The position numbers were made by a program, and so were the translations under genes. This document shows, in pieces, positions 1 to 13,829 of a DNA stretch of 64,000 bases. The number at the start of each line of letters is the position of its first letter. Within the stretch, counting starts at the first letter, position 1. The notes beneath the pieces are model-generated. The model did not search any database. It saw only the letters and a program-made list of their open reading frames with translations, and was not told where the DNA came from. The stretch comes from Chromobotia macracanthus (Eukaryota > Chordata > Actinopteri > Cypriniformes > Botiidae): NCBI GenBank assembly GCA_036877525.1, contig JAZGTH010000034.1:2976001-3040000 (forward strand), in the 5' to 3' direction.

Positions 1-3000
1 GGCAGTCCGGCCGAGGCAATGACAATTGTAGGAGAAGATAAAGAATGGGGATGCCGCAGATGAACGGTGACAGGCGTCAAAAGGAAGTGATCGACATGGG
101 CATCGCAGACAGCCGTTTAACCTTCAGCCTCAGGCACCAGTGGCGCTCGCCGCCACAACCATGCTTGACAAACTATTTAATTCAGTTTACCCCCTCCTTC
201 AACACTACACCCCAATTCTCAGGCGAAACAACACATTTCTTCCTCTCTGACATGTACTTTCTTTCTGTCTCTTTCCACATATTGCTCCGCTTACAATTTA
301 TTACCTTTTAAAACCATGGTTCAGTAGTTACCCCAGCTAAGTCTCTCTGCAGTCGGTGGCTTATTAAGTTTCTATGGCAACCTGCCACATCCACTTGTGC
401 TGTGTTCCTCCCGACTGGGACCCCACAGGGTAAATGTGTGGGAGGAAGGATGGGGGGTTATGGAGGGAAGGATTTTGGGATAGAAGAGCAAACAGGCTGT
501 GCTGTTGCTTATTGCACTGTGCTCCATTTAACTGACGATTGACAACCCAGTGCAGATCACACTTTGACCACAGAAACTGCTGCTGTTTTCCATCATTTTG
601 CCCAAAAGGCAAGGAATACATAGGAATACAACAGTGTTCAATAGCTTCCTCCAGCTGTACTGCAGAGAATTCAGAAACAAAATTTTTCTGTTATCTATTG
701 ATATTTTAAGGGATTGTATTATATATTTAGATTTTTGGATATTGATTAGATAGTGCTTCATATGATTTGCTTGCTGTTCATTTTAATAGACACAGCTGGG
801 CATGATACAATCTACAAAGAGAAAAATAACTCAACCTCATTTGATTATACTTCTCAATATTGCATGCAAAATTGAAGTATATTTTTTTGTGCCATAGATA
901 ATTAATTATTCTGATTGCTGAAAATAATCTGTTTTTAGATTTTTCTTGGAGGTATAGCACTTGATTAAAGTTCCTAAGTCCAGTTTAGTGCAATCATTTT
1001 GAGGCTGCTTTGCTAATGTAGAAATATTAATCTAACTGGTCTCTGTGTTAAAAATTCAATAAATTAATGCAAATCAATTTCAGAGAACTAATACCATTGC
1101 AATACATTTCATGGGTTGGATTTTTAAATACATTATAGGTTCACAGTGATCTACGATCGAATCTAGATTTGTTCGCTTTTCTAAATTTGTGTCTTGGCAG
1201 TGAGACTTCCTCTCAGGCAACATTTCCAGCTGTCCAGTGATTTTCTGTTGTCTTGTTAGGACATCACTGTTTATCACAACTGCTCTCCTTGGGACAGTGG
1301 ACATTATGCAAATTCCTCCCAGACTGTCAAATATGTGAAACTCAGAAACCCTCATTTTTCATTGACAGCAATTAAATGATTTCTCAAGTTCCAGCATGCC
1401 TACTACCAAGAACACAGTGTAGATAAGTGTAGATAACACAGGTACTTACATAATGAAAAACATGCATAAGGAATAGGTTGATAGTGGATGTAAAATTTGA
1501 ATAAAAGAACAATAGGACTAAATACATGGCAGTCTAGGATTTAGCAGTTATGAATAAGTAATGTTTCACAAAGCCTTGTTCACGGTTATGCTTTCTTTTT
1601 TTGAAAATATTGTGAAGTCTATAAAAGTAAAAACTTTCATAGACTTCACAATATTTTCAAAAAAAAGAGAGAGTATGTCCATATACAACCAGCAACCCTT
1701 TTTAATTGCTTTTAAAAACAGGCAAATTTTGCTACATGGGGACTAACCTCATTCACCAAAATAACCACTAGGTTAACAGTAAAATCTCTCAATGGGTCAA
1801 TGGGGGTGTAAAATTGGAGCATGAATGGCTCAATTGTATCTCAAGGTCACCATGTGCACTAACCTCCTGCTAGGGGCAGCTCCCTCCATGGACATCTCAT
1901 TTACACTGGGCCCTTTATGATGCAGAGACCAGTTTCCTCAGCCACTGACCATAACTAGACTTACATATTTTTAATAACAATCAGTTGGCATTGAGGATGT
2001 TATCATTCCTGGCCAGGAAAGCAAGACTGTATAACAAACCTCCCTTACGCATCCTGTCCCCACCCTAACACCTGGACTAAGAGGAGAGGAAGAGAGTGAG
2101 GTGATTCAAGGCACAGTGGCACATGAACAAACTCCAGTTTATCAGCTCTGTGGTTGCAATGTTGCACATTCCTTCTATAATCCATTCACAGCCCCCAAGC
2201 AACCCTGGTAACAAAGGGCTCATTCTGCAAGAATGCAATGAGCTCAAAGCAGAGGCATCTGCTGGGTGATGAAGACTGAGGCTTGATCACCAGCTCTATC
2301 TACCCCTGCAGTCAGGGGATGGCGGACCTGATTTTGCTAACCAGAAAATGTTCTTCGATCAACATCTCGGTTGGTTCTGCAACAACATTCCTGTCGAAGA
2401 AATATTCCCAACTCTTAACCTTTTTTTTCACCTAACCAAATCCGGGCTCAAGTTTGCCAAGTCTGAGATTAAACTACTAGACTCCCACTTCTCAAATCAG
2501 AGGAAAAATATTGCTTGATAAGAAGTTGTCAAGAAGTTGGAAGTCCCAACTCCAGCTTTAAGCCTGACCCTAACACTCTAAAATCTTATTGGTTGACAGA
2601 AGCATTGCTGCAGGATCATCAAGATGTTGGTCCAGAAACATATCTTACTAGGCAAAATCACAGTAAATGTCAGAGAATCTGGCCATGGGAAGACCCTGCC
2701 ATAAACTGCGCTCAGGCTGAGATCAATATCTTTAACCCACACAAAAATATGATGTATCTGCAGGTGTGTGCCTTCCCTTTGCACCCATAGGAATCTGTGT
2801 TTGTACAATTTATGAGAAGTGATAAAAAGAGAGAAAAATGGACGCAAAGATATGGGCCTGGTTCATAGTATTAGGGAGGCAGCACAACCCACATTCCAAT
2901 AGGGTGTAAATATTGACTCAGCAGTGGACAACTGGTTTCTATTGCAGGGCAAACAAAGGCATTGTGCTGCAGCAGAGCTTAAATGGTCTATGTGTACAGA

Positions 3001-5249
3001 TTATGCTGATTGTAGATAACACTACCCACTCCACTGAATGTGTCCCAAGTCCTTTCACATGATGTGATGCAGGATTAAACATGTGCAAACATAATGGTAA
3101 ACTTGGTAACTCCATGGTGCATCAAGTGCTGATGATCTGGCAACAGTGATTCAGGGTTTTCTCATTTGTGAGTATGAAACCAGACATTATATCTGTCTTT
3201 GATCACCTTTTGACTAGTCTGACAGGTCAAAACCTGATCCACATGGGCAGGAAGATTATAGGTTAACAAAAACACAATGCTCTGTACATTCCAAAATAGA
3301 GTCATTCCAACGTTTATGAAATTTACAGCACTTGACTGTTTGTTCTTGAGGTGTGACGGCAATGACTGTTGCCTTGTTTTTTGTCAGCGAACCACGTTTC
3401 AGTTTTGACAGCATGCTGGGCTTTTGGATTAGCTAGCTTTCCAATGGCTCACTAGTGGATTAGTAAAGTTTTACTAGTAACTGTTGGACTGTCATCTTTT
3501 GCTAAAGCCCTAACCCTAAGGACTGTCATCATGCTAAAGCCCTCCCTGAGGAGTTGCGTCTCTAAATTTATTCCCTTCAAAGAACTGAAGCTTTAGGCAT
3601 CAAAGCACAGCTTTTGTAATTTCAAGACCATTACTGCTAGGCTCCAAATAATTTTTAATTGTTGGTCTGTGTATACATTTTTTTAGTATCTTGCACCAAG
3701 CATTCAGACACCAGTCAGATTAAATCATGGCTCAGCAAGCATTGCAAAGCATAGTTCAGATAATTTTAGTTTTGGAAGAATTTGATGAGAAATGCTTGAA
3801 TTCAAATAATGTCTGGCTTTTATTGCAGACTTTGGTATCTTGGAAAATCTGAGTACAGTTTAAGGTTGTTGATCATGTGTCTCAGAAACTCTAGAGACAC
3901 ATAAGAGAAGCAGGAGACTTTTCCTTCCTCTTTTATCTAGGAGAAACATTAATGAAGCCTCATTTATGATTTTCCTTTTATTACTGGATGGTGACATGGA
4001 CCTACATCAGCATAATTATTAATGGCTTCCCTAAGACAAACTTGTTGTTCATACAACCTCCTGACTAGTTAATTTAAAAGAACCTTTTAAACATCCCTAA
4101 TGAAATGACGGTGGAACAAATTTTAGGGTTATGAACTTTGTTCCATCTTTGTTGTTGCTGTAAAGTTGCTACCATTTCATCTTTAATTTTCTTAAAATGT
4201 TTTTAAATGCGTACACAAAATCAGCTTCACACTGCACATATGTCATCAAGCGTAAAGTGAAGAACCTGTTATGCCAAATCTGTCAAAGACCAAAGAAATG
4301 CAGCAAACTTTAAAGTCTGTCAAAGCGCTTGCATTTACATGGGCTGTTCGCTGTTGAGGTGTTTCCTCTGTTGTTTTCTGTCTCTGTAAATCCCCTGTAT
4401 CTGACTCTATATCTCTTTTACACAAACACACTCTCATACAAAAACATATGCATACACAGGAACTTCATAGTAGCACGTTCTGACTGATTAGAACAACATG
4501 CAACATGACCTTTTCATTGTTGTGGCAGGCACTGGGCGACAGGATGCAGAACTTGTCCAAATTAAATATTTAATTCATAAACAAACATGCTCAGGGGGTC
4601 TGTCACACACCTCTGACGAGGACAGAAAGACAGAAAAATACCTTCTCTCTATACGTTCACTGAACATGCAGCTAAATGTCAGATTTTAGCATTTAGGGAC
4701 TTAAAAGAAAAAAGAAAAACGAGGATGATGATTTGAATAATGATTCTGTCAGCTGTTAGCCGTCTCCTTCACCATATGTCCCCAGGGAGAAATCTGCTAC
4801 GATTTACTACAGCAGTGCTGCATACACTGACCGCCCTTCTTGTCAGTGAGAGAACTTTTTACTGGGTCAGATTTCACAGCTCACATCGATTTACACCTCT
4901 GTTTCTTTTTCTTTTTTTTTTGTGATATAAAGTTTCCTTGTACAGTGATATTACAGGGGATGCAGCATGAATAAAGAATGGGAAGGTCTTCTGTTTTTGG
5001 GCAGTGTATTGAATATTGCTCACTCTTTGATTATTAACCAGAACTTAAGAGTTCTAAGCATGATATTCAAAATTGATATAAAAACAAGAATTTTGCCATG
5101 GGCATGTTGGGAATCTGAGTCGAGAGGAAGGAAACCGCAGAGGAGGCAATGCATTAAATGAGACAATCTGTTAGATGTTAACCTGATTTCAACTGTGTTG
5201 CCTGTATAGTCTGGAACACATCAGAGGTCAACACTACAGATTATTTGAC
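1..5249. other. gene-free interval, 1-5.25 kb
   Basis: No coding exon is recognisable. The first ~160 bases are GC-richer and complex, with a TGACAGGCGTCA stretch, and could be part of a regulatory element cut by the window edge. A strong hairpin lies at 1594-1668 and a small imperfect duplication (GGACTGTCATC..GCTAAAGCCCT, period 34) at 3486-3543. The rest is ordinary AT-rich sequence. Confidence 0.6.
1594..1668. repeat. near-perfect inverted repeat (~34-bp stem, 4-base loop)
   Basis: The left arm (1594-1628) and right arm (1633-1668) are complementary along about 34 bases, with one A/G mismatch and one extra base in the T/A run. The core is GAAAATATTGTGAAGTCTAT. The loop is AAAA. Such a stem could fold as a transcript hairpin, but could equally be a tiny foldback element or the product of a template-switch event. 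No target-site duplication is obvious. Confidence 0.9.
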
Positions 5250-5250
5250 A

Positions 5251-5516
5251 TTAAAGGACTAACTGACCCAAAAATGACAATTTGTTCATTACACATTCAT
5301 CTGTTCTTCCGAATTTGCATAACTTCCACTGTTTCATGAAACACAAAGACATATTTTAAAAATGTCCAAGATTATCTTTTCTATACAACTAAAACAGACA
5401 GTAACAAAGGGTTGTTCAGTTCCAAAAAGGACAAAAGCATTTTTTAAATCTCGTTTTGTGTTCCATGGAAGAAAGGCAATCATGCTGAGTTGGAACAATA
5501 TGAGGGTAAGTAAATG
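5251..5516. mobile_element. degenerate cyprinid-type inverted-repeat MITE, copy 1
   Basis: The left end reads TTAAAGGACTAACTGACCCA followed by AAAATGACAA; the right half reads TTTTGTGTTCCATGGAAGAA and then TGAGGGTAAGTAAATG. These match, from memory, the two arms of an abundant foldback element of carp-like fishes. The arms are still partly complementary (GTTC..TTCC..TTTCATGAAACACAAAG against the reverse of the right arm). The right terminus has eroded, so the element is old and non-autonomous. It encodes nothing. Confidence 0.65.
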
Positions 5517-8500
5517 TTGTTCAATCAAAGCATGTAAGGAGCAGCTGAGCAAAACTTGAAAGGAGAATTTTACAAAAGGGTCTATTTCAAATTACTGTCT
5601 TGCAACATGAAACACTGCACTGTGGGAAGTCAACTTCGTCAACTTGTGTTTACGTGGGTCAGCTAAAGTCTCTAAATGGCTATGCCAATCGCTGCAAATT
5701 TTCCTGCAGTAATTAAAAACAATGAGAGTGCAAAAGGTATTAGACTAGGGAATAAATTCGCACAGTGCTAATTAAGTCTCCAGTATCTTTTTGTGGCTCA
5801 TTTTCACATACAGTTAGTTGACTAGCAGATGTTGCAAAGTGGCGAAAAGATATTTTGGTGGCTCTTTTGGCATAAATGTGATATAGGACAAAGGCAGAAT
5901 GAACAGAGAGTATAGTTTTTTTGTTACATAATGACTACTGTATGTCACAGAAGGCTGGAAGCTTCAAATATATCTGAGATTTCACAGGTGATAATGATTC
6001 AAGCTATTACCAGTGGTATTAATCAAGGGACAGGATTTTATCAGATAGGAAATGAGAGCCCAGGTGGAATTCGTCCACAGCTCAGTTGAGATCACATCAC
6101 CTCTTCCCGAATAAAAATGGATCAAATCCAGAGAATGTTCCAGAAACAAACCTGGAGCTGAGAAGATATCATTGTTCTGGGCATTTATGTGCTCTCCAAT
6201 TGATGTTTACTTTGCTAGTCTTTTGTTTTATAAGGAGGCTGTTGTGTAAGAACAATCTAACGTAGACATTGTTTCTTATCATGATGATATTTCAGAACTT
6301 CAGATAAAATCTGCGCTTGCGCAAAGATACAGAAAACAGCCACAGAAAGGCATTCCGCACATAGTTACCCAAGTGCAACTGTGTAATACATTACCCAACA
6401 TATCTTTCAGAAGACAAACTCTTAGTACAGATTCCTTCTGATGATGCAATGCCTACCCCAATGTGACTTTCTCATAATGTCAATGTGACTTTTTCAGTAT
6501 AATGCAGCTTGATATTTTTTAATTTTACAAATGTGCTACTAGTGGAGTTTGCTAAGGTTAGTAATTTAAACACATATGTAACCATCAGCATTTAAACTGT
6601 TTGTGCAGGCAAACACTACTCCAATTTTCTTCAAAAAATGAAAAGTACTAGTTCATTTTCTTTGTCACAGTTGAGAACTTAAGAAGTCATTTACTCTATT
6701 CTCTATTACCATAACAAAAGACAATTATGTGTATTCATTGTTGTGTTTTATTCCCACACTGTAATCCCAATTTGTACGAGTTTGATGTCCTGGTAATCCA
6801 AGGAGTTCCATTATACAAGGAGTTCCTGAATACTACATCCTGTAGATACCAGACAATTGCATGTCTGTAACTGCTCATATTGACTCATGAATTACATGGT
6901 GACAAAAATGAGTTAAGTAATCACGTCTTGGCAAATCATTGTGACACAATCCGTGATCTGTAACAAGGATGTAATCCACCTGCATTCCATATTATCAGAG
7001 TGTATGTGTGGTCGTCATAGCAACAAAGCTGAAACTGGGACAGTGAGAGATAGTATGTCTGGTATGTTCTGTATACATGTTAAGAACATTCAAAGAATGG
7101 CTGACCACACAGATACCATCTACAAGCCATCATCAGCCTTATATAGTAAACAGATCTCTTTGAGAATCAAAAACCCTAATTAATGTGTGATTATTCAGAA
7201 AATATTGCGGTCTGAGACTTTAGATTTAGATAACAGCCTGAAGTGTAGTATGTTATCCTTTCAAAATATGTGTCTAGTTGTTCAATGTGTGTGGGGGTAG
7301 GTGTGTATGGTTACTGTTACACTGACACAAACATTATTACAACCTTACTTTGTGTCTCTGAATATGCTAAATTGACCTGTTACCTGCATGTTGTAAAACA
7401 GGTCACGTTTATGATGGCACAATGCAGGTCATGCAAAGGGGAATACATGCACAGCAAGTTAGTTTTTCTGTCTTTTTTGCTCCCTAATCAAATGAAAACC
7501 CGCAAGTTCCAACATGACCAGGACTGACAACACTATTCTGTATACTATTTCAATCATGAGCACGTTTTTGCAGTGCCCCAACACATGCTACAAGGGAACT
7601 CAATGTTCAGTCAAAGATATGAGTGAAATAACATGGGCGTGAACCAAAATTCCATCTGAATGAATTGTTTTGGCTGTGCTCCAGTAGGTACTCCCAGAGC
7701 CAGTTAAAACACAGATAGCGCTGCTTATTGTTCTATCAGAATTTACTCTAGAGAAAAGATTAATGTGAGTGTAAAATTGAAAACCACAAGATGTATATGC
7801 ATGATTTGTTTTAATAGTATGTAAATGTAAGCATCGCTAAGCATTACTCTTCACATAAGCATTTCTGACAGACTGGCAAATAATAAAACTTACAAATATT
7901 GCCTACCAGAGAATAAAAAAAAACATAAACATGTTTGAAGGGATCCGAGCAATATCTAGGAATAGAATATCAAAATGACTTGACTATCATAATGAATATT
8001 ATATTAAATTGAATAATATAATGACACGCTTAGGGGGTGAGCTGTTTTGATAGGGACCAATAATCATACAGCATACAGAATACCTTAGCAACACCCTAAC
8101 AATCACATAAAACATCCTAGCAATGCCATTTCAACAACAAAAAACACCCTAGCAAATATGATAAAAATTACTTTGGCTAAAAACTTTTGGATTGTAGCAG
8201 TTACTTTTGCACATACATGTTTTATAAATGTAAAAATGTAGTCTAGCTTTATTTCTCATTGTCACAATTAAAACCTAAGACATAAATGCTTGTTTAATTT
8301 TGAAAACAGACAATTGTTTCTCTTAGCATTGTGGCAGTGAGTTTTGTGCATAGAACATAAACGAGTAGTTCACACACAACATTCTTACAACATTCTTTGC
8401 ATGGAATGAGAGAACTTGAGAGGGAACGCTATTTAAGAGTGCAAACCAAAGAGTATACGAGGAAAAAAAGAACAGAAGAAAACAAAGAGAGAACGCCACA

Positions 8501-11500
8501 TGCAGTGGTTAGTTCAGGGCAGATAAAAAACACACACAGCTTGACTGCTCTGCCCTATGAGTCATTCAAATCTGTTAGAGTAAACCTTTCTAAAAACAAG
8601 CGTAAACATACATTTAAACACTATAAAGTGTATTCACTGCAATTGTGTGAATTTATTGGTATGTATTTTTAATCCTACATCATAAACTGCAATCTGTAAC
8701 ATTTGCCTCTCTATCGCTGTGTGTGACTGAAACATAAAATTGCAGGTTACTTTACATACTTTACATATACTTAACTCAGATAAAGCCAAACTGACATTAC
8801 AATATCTGACCAAACAGCTCAAATTATAAATTATTATTATAAATGTACTAATACGCGTGAGAATGTGGTAAGAAGATGGTTTTGAACACTGATCTGTTCT
8901 GTACTTGATCAAAAACTATTTTTTTATTTTAAAAAAAAAGTTACTGATTGCTGCTTTAATAACAGAACTGTACACCTGACCTCAGCTTATGATTTTCCGG
9001 GTTCTCTAATGGGAATGCTTGCTGCATCATCTACATGTTTATCTGCGGCCTTCATTGCTTCAGTAAACATGCAGGTATGTAGGAGAGATGAGTCACCCAA
9101 GTCCAAAAAGACCTGTCCTTGCATTAATAACTATATAACTGTACCAATAACCATATTCAAATACTATTCATGGATGCATTTGTTGTAACATGCTCACCTG
9201 AATAATGAGCCCTAATTTATTTGAGTTTAAGACCCCTGAAGTAATATATTAATCTGAACTTCTATAAACTGTAAGTGGAATTTGAATTGTGTATTGGCCC
9301 GACTGTTACTGTCACTGTGGTTTCATCGTCTCAGTCCGTAATCTAAATCTTCATGTTGACTGTTGAGGTATCAAACAGCTTAAAACCAACAAGGAATTTG
9401 CTAAAGACAGTCACTACAATTGTAGGTCAAAGAAGAGGAAGATTCTTACAACAAAGCTTCTTTGTCACAGGACAACAATAGCTCAGTGTCTGGAAAATAA
9501 CAATGGCACCAGTAGAGCCAGTGACACTGAACTTTTAATATGAGTGTAGGAAGTTAAAAAGGCCCCTTTAAAGTCAGCAGACTACTGTACCATTACACCA
9601 GATACTGTAGGCAGCATCTGCGTATGATCAAATGGATTCACATGATAGCAGTGTATATGGATTTTGTCTCCAGCTCAGCTACAGGATGAAAACAATAGAT
9701 ACCTCGAGAGAAAAGAGGTTTGTTGTTCCCAGGCTCATGCTATCACGCTGTCTCTTCTGGGTATATGTGTACAGTTCAAAGCTGCTTATGTATGCAAACA
9801 TCAAACTGCTGTATGCATACAAGTATGTTCAGATACATGTTCAACATATACATTTTCATGTTGCATACAATAGAATAAAGAGACCTGTTTCCCTTTTGCC
9901 TATACATAAAGATTTTTTTCTTAATGCAGTGTAATAATTGTTAAAAAAAATTCAATACAATTTGATACAGTTTGATTTTACTTGAATCTTTATGCAAAAA
10001 ACTTTGCAACTTAAGCAAAGTAACACCAAAAATAGCATATTGCAACCCAGGCCCTAGTATAACAATATTGTGACGCAACAATATTTATTGTTGTTTGTAA
10101 CATTTGCAAATTAGAGCAATTCTAAAAATGGCAAAAGATAAATTAGCTTTTTATGAGTGTGGTGTATATACACATATTTTACCATGATTTATTTCCTTTA
10201 ACATTTTACCCAACATTGTGTTGCTGTGTGAACTACTTTCTCACTTTTTAGTTCATTCTTTATGCATTAGTGACATGTTTATAATTGATATTGTTGATAT
10301 AATGTAAAGGGGTGGGTGTGTGAGAGTGTATGTGTGAACATGCAGAAGTCTAAAAGAGATGCTCTTAACAGCATCCTGTGTCACCTACAGCAGCAGACAA
10401 GACAGTGCATGCAGCTCTGGCACAGCAAAAGCTGAGAACAGCCTGAGGCCAGAAAACATACTGAACTGCAATGCCAGTGAACTCTACTCTGCAGCACACA
10501 ACCAGGAGTTTTACACCGTACTTTCATCAAACCACTATTCCAGTCATTCGTTTGCCTTATAAATCTGAGTACATTTGGAGCAGGCATTCTCGATTGACTA
10601 TTTATGGTTTTATTAGAAAATTTCTTTAGTGTATGCTGTGATTTCATCAGATCTCGTGAATATTTTATACCATTTCTGTTTATATTTCTCAATAAAGGAA
10701 TAACAAATAACACAACATCATCAGACAAAATTTGTCTTTGAAATTTGTGTTAGCCTTAATATTGATCAATTTCATTTGATCCATTGTGATGAAAGTCAAA
10801 AAGATGAAAGCAGCAGAAAGTGATTAATCATATCCCACAGTCAAAAGCAGGCAAAAATTATCTCGAAATGTGAAGTGCACTACATTTTTTAATTTAAAAA
10901 TACTTTATTTAAACTTAACTATGCAACTATGAGTAAGCCAATTGTTTGCTTATTTCCTCAGAAAATAACAGTAAACCCTGTCTCTGTAGCATAGAAATGG
11001 CACACTTTACCATAAAATACATTCAATGGCTTCATTAATCTATTTTACTGTATGTAATGGTGACCAGCCATTAACTTCCAGTTAAGCAGACCACAAGGAC
11101 TGAACAGGAAATAAACTCCCATGAATCGTACATATCTGCTGGGTCATATCCATTTATGTAGAGCCTATAACTGTGCTCACTGCAAGAGATAAATGAGCCA
11201 TCCAGGTGGGGACAGAGATACATGTCTTGTTAATTAATGTGCTCTGATTAGATCCATTAATGGCCACTGAGTAAACTAATCACCATGTAATGCATGGTGT
11301 CATTTCACTTAACTGCCTATTTCGTATTCTTCCCTCATCATTGAAAAAGTCATTATTTTTTAATAGACTTGTGAAAAATAATGTTGTGTCAGTAGTAAGG
11401 ATTTTATTTTTTGCTCATTGTAAGCATGTTTCACAGCTGATTGATTGCCACTGTCCATTACTGCATGGACATGTGAACATACATGCAGATGAGCCAATCA

Positions 11501-11799
11501 GATGCTCAATGTCTCAGTCTGGCAAAAACAATAACATCAGAGAGCTCAGATATTCATCTTAGCTTGATGCTGTTATGTATTAAGTTGCATTGCTTTTCTG
11601 CCATTTATGCAGTAGTGTACAGCTGTGATTTTTCACTGGGTATTATTGTGAAATGTGATGTTAAAATGGCCATTAACAAAGAAGCCATTTTTCAAAACAA
11701 TTACAACAGCATTTTAGAGATATATTAAAATAAAATAAAGAATATTTTGAAAATAATGTGGCAAAGTTTGAGAATAATCCTCATAGAAGGTCTTATATG
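5517..11799. other. gene-free interval, 5.5-11.8 kb
   Basis: No exon is recognised. It holds one ladder-repeat copy at 8087-8155, a near X-box at 7011-7024 and, at about 11140-11300, a compact block with paired ATTAAT/TAATTA homeobox-type cores. Open frames of 60-115 codons on both strands lack domains and splice context. Confidence 0.6.
8087..8155 (+). repeat. CCTAGCAAC ladder repeat, copy 1
   Basis: Reiterated short units AGCAACACCCTAA, ACATCCTAGCAATG and ACACCCTAGCAAA, about 20-30 bases apart. This is the dispersed low-complexity family seen in several places in this window in both orientations. No coding potential. Confidence 0.6.
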
Positions 11800-11812
11800 A
11801 GAAAAAATGTCT

Positions 11813-12540
11813 CAGGTGTAACCCTGTTCCCTGAGATAGGGAACGAGACGCGGTGTCAGCTTCACGCTATGGTGAACGCGCTTCAGGCTCGTCTGAGTCT
11901 GAACACGTGTAAAACCAGGCCTATTTATAGGCAGGTCAAGGTCATGTGATGTAGCATTGCGTGCCACAAACCCTTTAAAAGGCATCTGGAAAATACGTCA
12001 TCAGATACAAGTCTGAAGGAAGGCTGTGCAGGCGAGAACGAGATGTGGCAAAGCGACGCAGCATCTCAGGTATGAGACCACTGTGGTGTTGTCCGTACAG
12101 ACTAGGACGTATTGAGGTGTGGGAAGAAATGTTTCAATGCCAGAAACACCACCCTCATTTCAAAACAGTTTATGTGCAATGAGAGATGAGGGTCCTTCCG
12201 CTGAACACGGACTGGGCGGCCATCGAGAACCGCACCCGAGCCTGTGAGGGAGGTGTCCGTCGTAAGAATCCTGCTACGCCATAGTGCTCATAGAGTGGGA
12301 CCCAAGGTAAGAAACCGGGTTTGAGCCACATAGAAAGGGTACGAAGCCCTCGGCGCATAACCCTTGGCGCATAACCCTTACCATCCTTAAAAGATGGATT
12401 TTGGGATAAAACCCATTTTTTCTTAGCCAAAAGTGGGACCCAAGATGAGATACCGGGGTCTGAACCACATAGAAAGGGTACGAAGTCCTTGGCGCATAAC
12501 TCTTACCACCCTTAGTGGATGGATTTTGGGATGAAACAAG
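11813..12540 (+). mobile_element. dispersed mobile-element-like block with internal tandem repeats
   Basis: A sharp shift to higher GC marks this block. It begins CAGGTGTAACCCTGTTCCCT and GGGAACGAGACGCGGTGTCA, which resembles a very common cyprinid repeat I recall; a non-autonomous EnSpm/CACTA element is one possibility. It also contains ACGCAGCATCTCAGG and ACTGTGGTGTTGTCCGTACA. Its 3' part is two copies of a ~138-bp tandem unit. No intact open frame for a transposase is present. Class and exact ends are uncertain. Confidence 0.55.
12295..12538 (+). repeat. tandem repeat, period ~138 bp, about 1.8 copies
   Basis: Copy 1 starts at 12295 and copy 2 at 12433; both open GTGGGACCCAAG and share CCACATAGAAAGGGTACGAAG and GATGGATTTTGGGAT. 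Copy 1 alone carries a nested exact 14-bp duplication (GGCGCATAACCCTT at 12352-12365 and 12366-12379). This looks like subrepeats inside a mobile element. Confidence 0.85.
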
Positions 12541-13026
12541 GGACTGTGTCGTTTTGTCTTATCTTTTATTTCACTAAATCCTTTAAATTAATTTTCATTA
12601 ATGAAGCTGATACCTCAGAGTTAAAAAGTATATTTATGACCAACCCCCACTAAACTTTCACTAGAGCTCATCGAAATGCATGCTGGTATTGCCTCCACAC
12701 ACAAACTATTTATACTATCTTATAATTTGTCCACAATAAATCCAAATCCTAATAATCCTAAAAAGCACTATAACGTTGCTGCCTACCTTATACAATAACA
12801 GAGATAAATGTTGCATAAAAAAGTAAACATAGGGTTTACTTCGTATTTTTATCAGGAATCAGTGAATGTATCTACAGCTATTTAGAGATGATTTGTACAA
12901 ATAATGGGCTGCAAGATCAGATTTCTGTTGGTGCCCCATGGAGACAGTGACAACGTACCCGCTCATACAAATTAAGAATGCCACAACTAAAAAATAATGG
13001 GTTGCAGGCACTCAAAATTGTGTTCT

Positions 13027-13070
13027 GATATCAGGTGTCCTATGCTAACATCAACAGGACACCTGATATC
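13027..13070. repeat. inverted repeat, 15-bp perfect arms, 14-base loop
   Basis: GATATCAGGTGTCCT at 13027-13041 is exactly complementary to 13056-13070. The loop is ATGCTAACATCAAC. No T-tract or gene context suggests a terminator; function is unknown. Confidence 0.9.
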
Positions 13071-13807
13071 CAATTGCGTAGTCAGTCTGTCTGTAATCAT
13101 ATTACGATTAATAAAATTATGCTGATTTATTCCAGTGAAATGTAACAAAGGTCAGGACTAAAAATAAATAAAATAAAAAAACTAGTAATAATTATACTTT
13201 CACTCAGAATACAAAATGGATTAGTAAAATGTGCAATTAACAACACTCTTTTGTGTTATTCTGTGTTATAAATAAAGCAGCTTTATATACCTATAAAGCA
13301 AATGACATTTGAGTACAGTATATGGGGAAGAAGTGAATGGAATTAAGGGATTTTAGACACTTATATAAAATACCATGCTTTGGAGAATACTGTTGCAGAC
13401 ATTTTTGTCACAAACATTATGCTTACCATGTGGCAGATTGTATCATAAAATGTTTCATTTTCAAGTTCATCTTTATTTGCTATATATAAATATCTTATAA
13501 ATAAAACAGAAACACTATACTGTCTGTCACATATTTAATATGTTTATTTAAAAAAAGTAAAAAAAAGTAGAAAATAACTGGTTATGTACAAGTTTATGAA
13601 CATTTATGGGGTATTTACTGTCAGTGCCCTCAAGCTGATTTCAGTCAGGTGACCGTCTCACATTGGAACATAGGAGAAAGTGAGTGAGCGAATGTACATC
13701 AGATGTGCATTCAAAATCATTGTGCATTGTGGGTAAAAAGCAGTGTACGAATGTAGGGAATGAGTTGTTCACTCAGAATTTAGACAGCACTACCAAATGG
13801 TCGAAAC

Positions 13808-13829
13808 CCTATATAGTGCACTATATAGG
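13808..13829. repeat. perfect 22-bp palindrome
   Basis: Half-site CCTATATAGTG is followed directly by its exact reverse complement with no spacer. It probably belongs to the surrounding transposon-like remnant rather than being a protein-binding site. Confidence 0.9.

Noticed and set aside
3486..3543. Small imperfect duplication, period 34
   Set aside because: Only two short units with differences; too minor to treat as a functional repeat.
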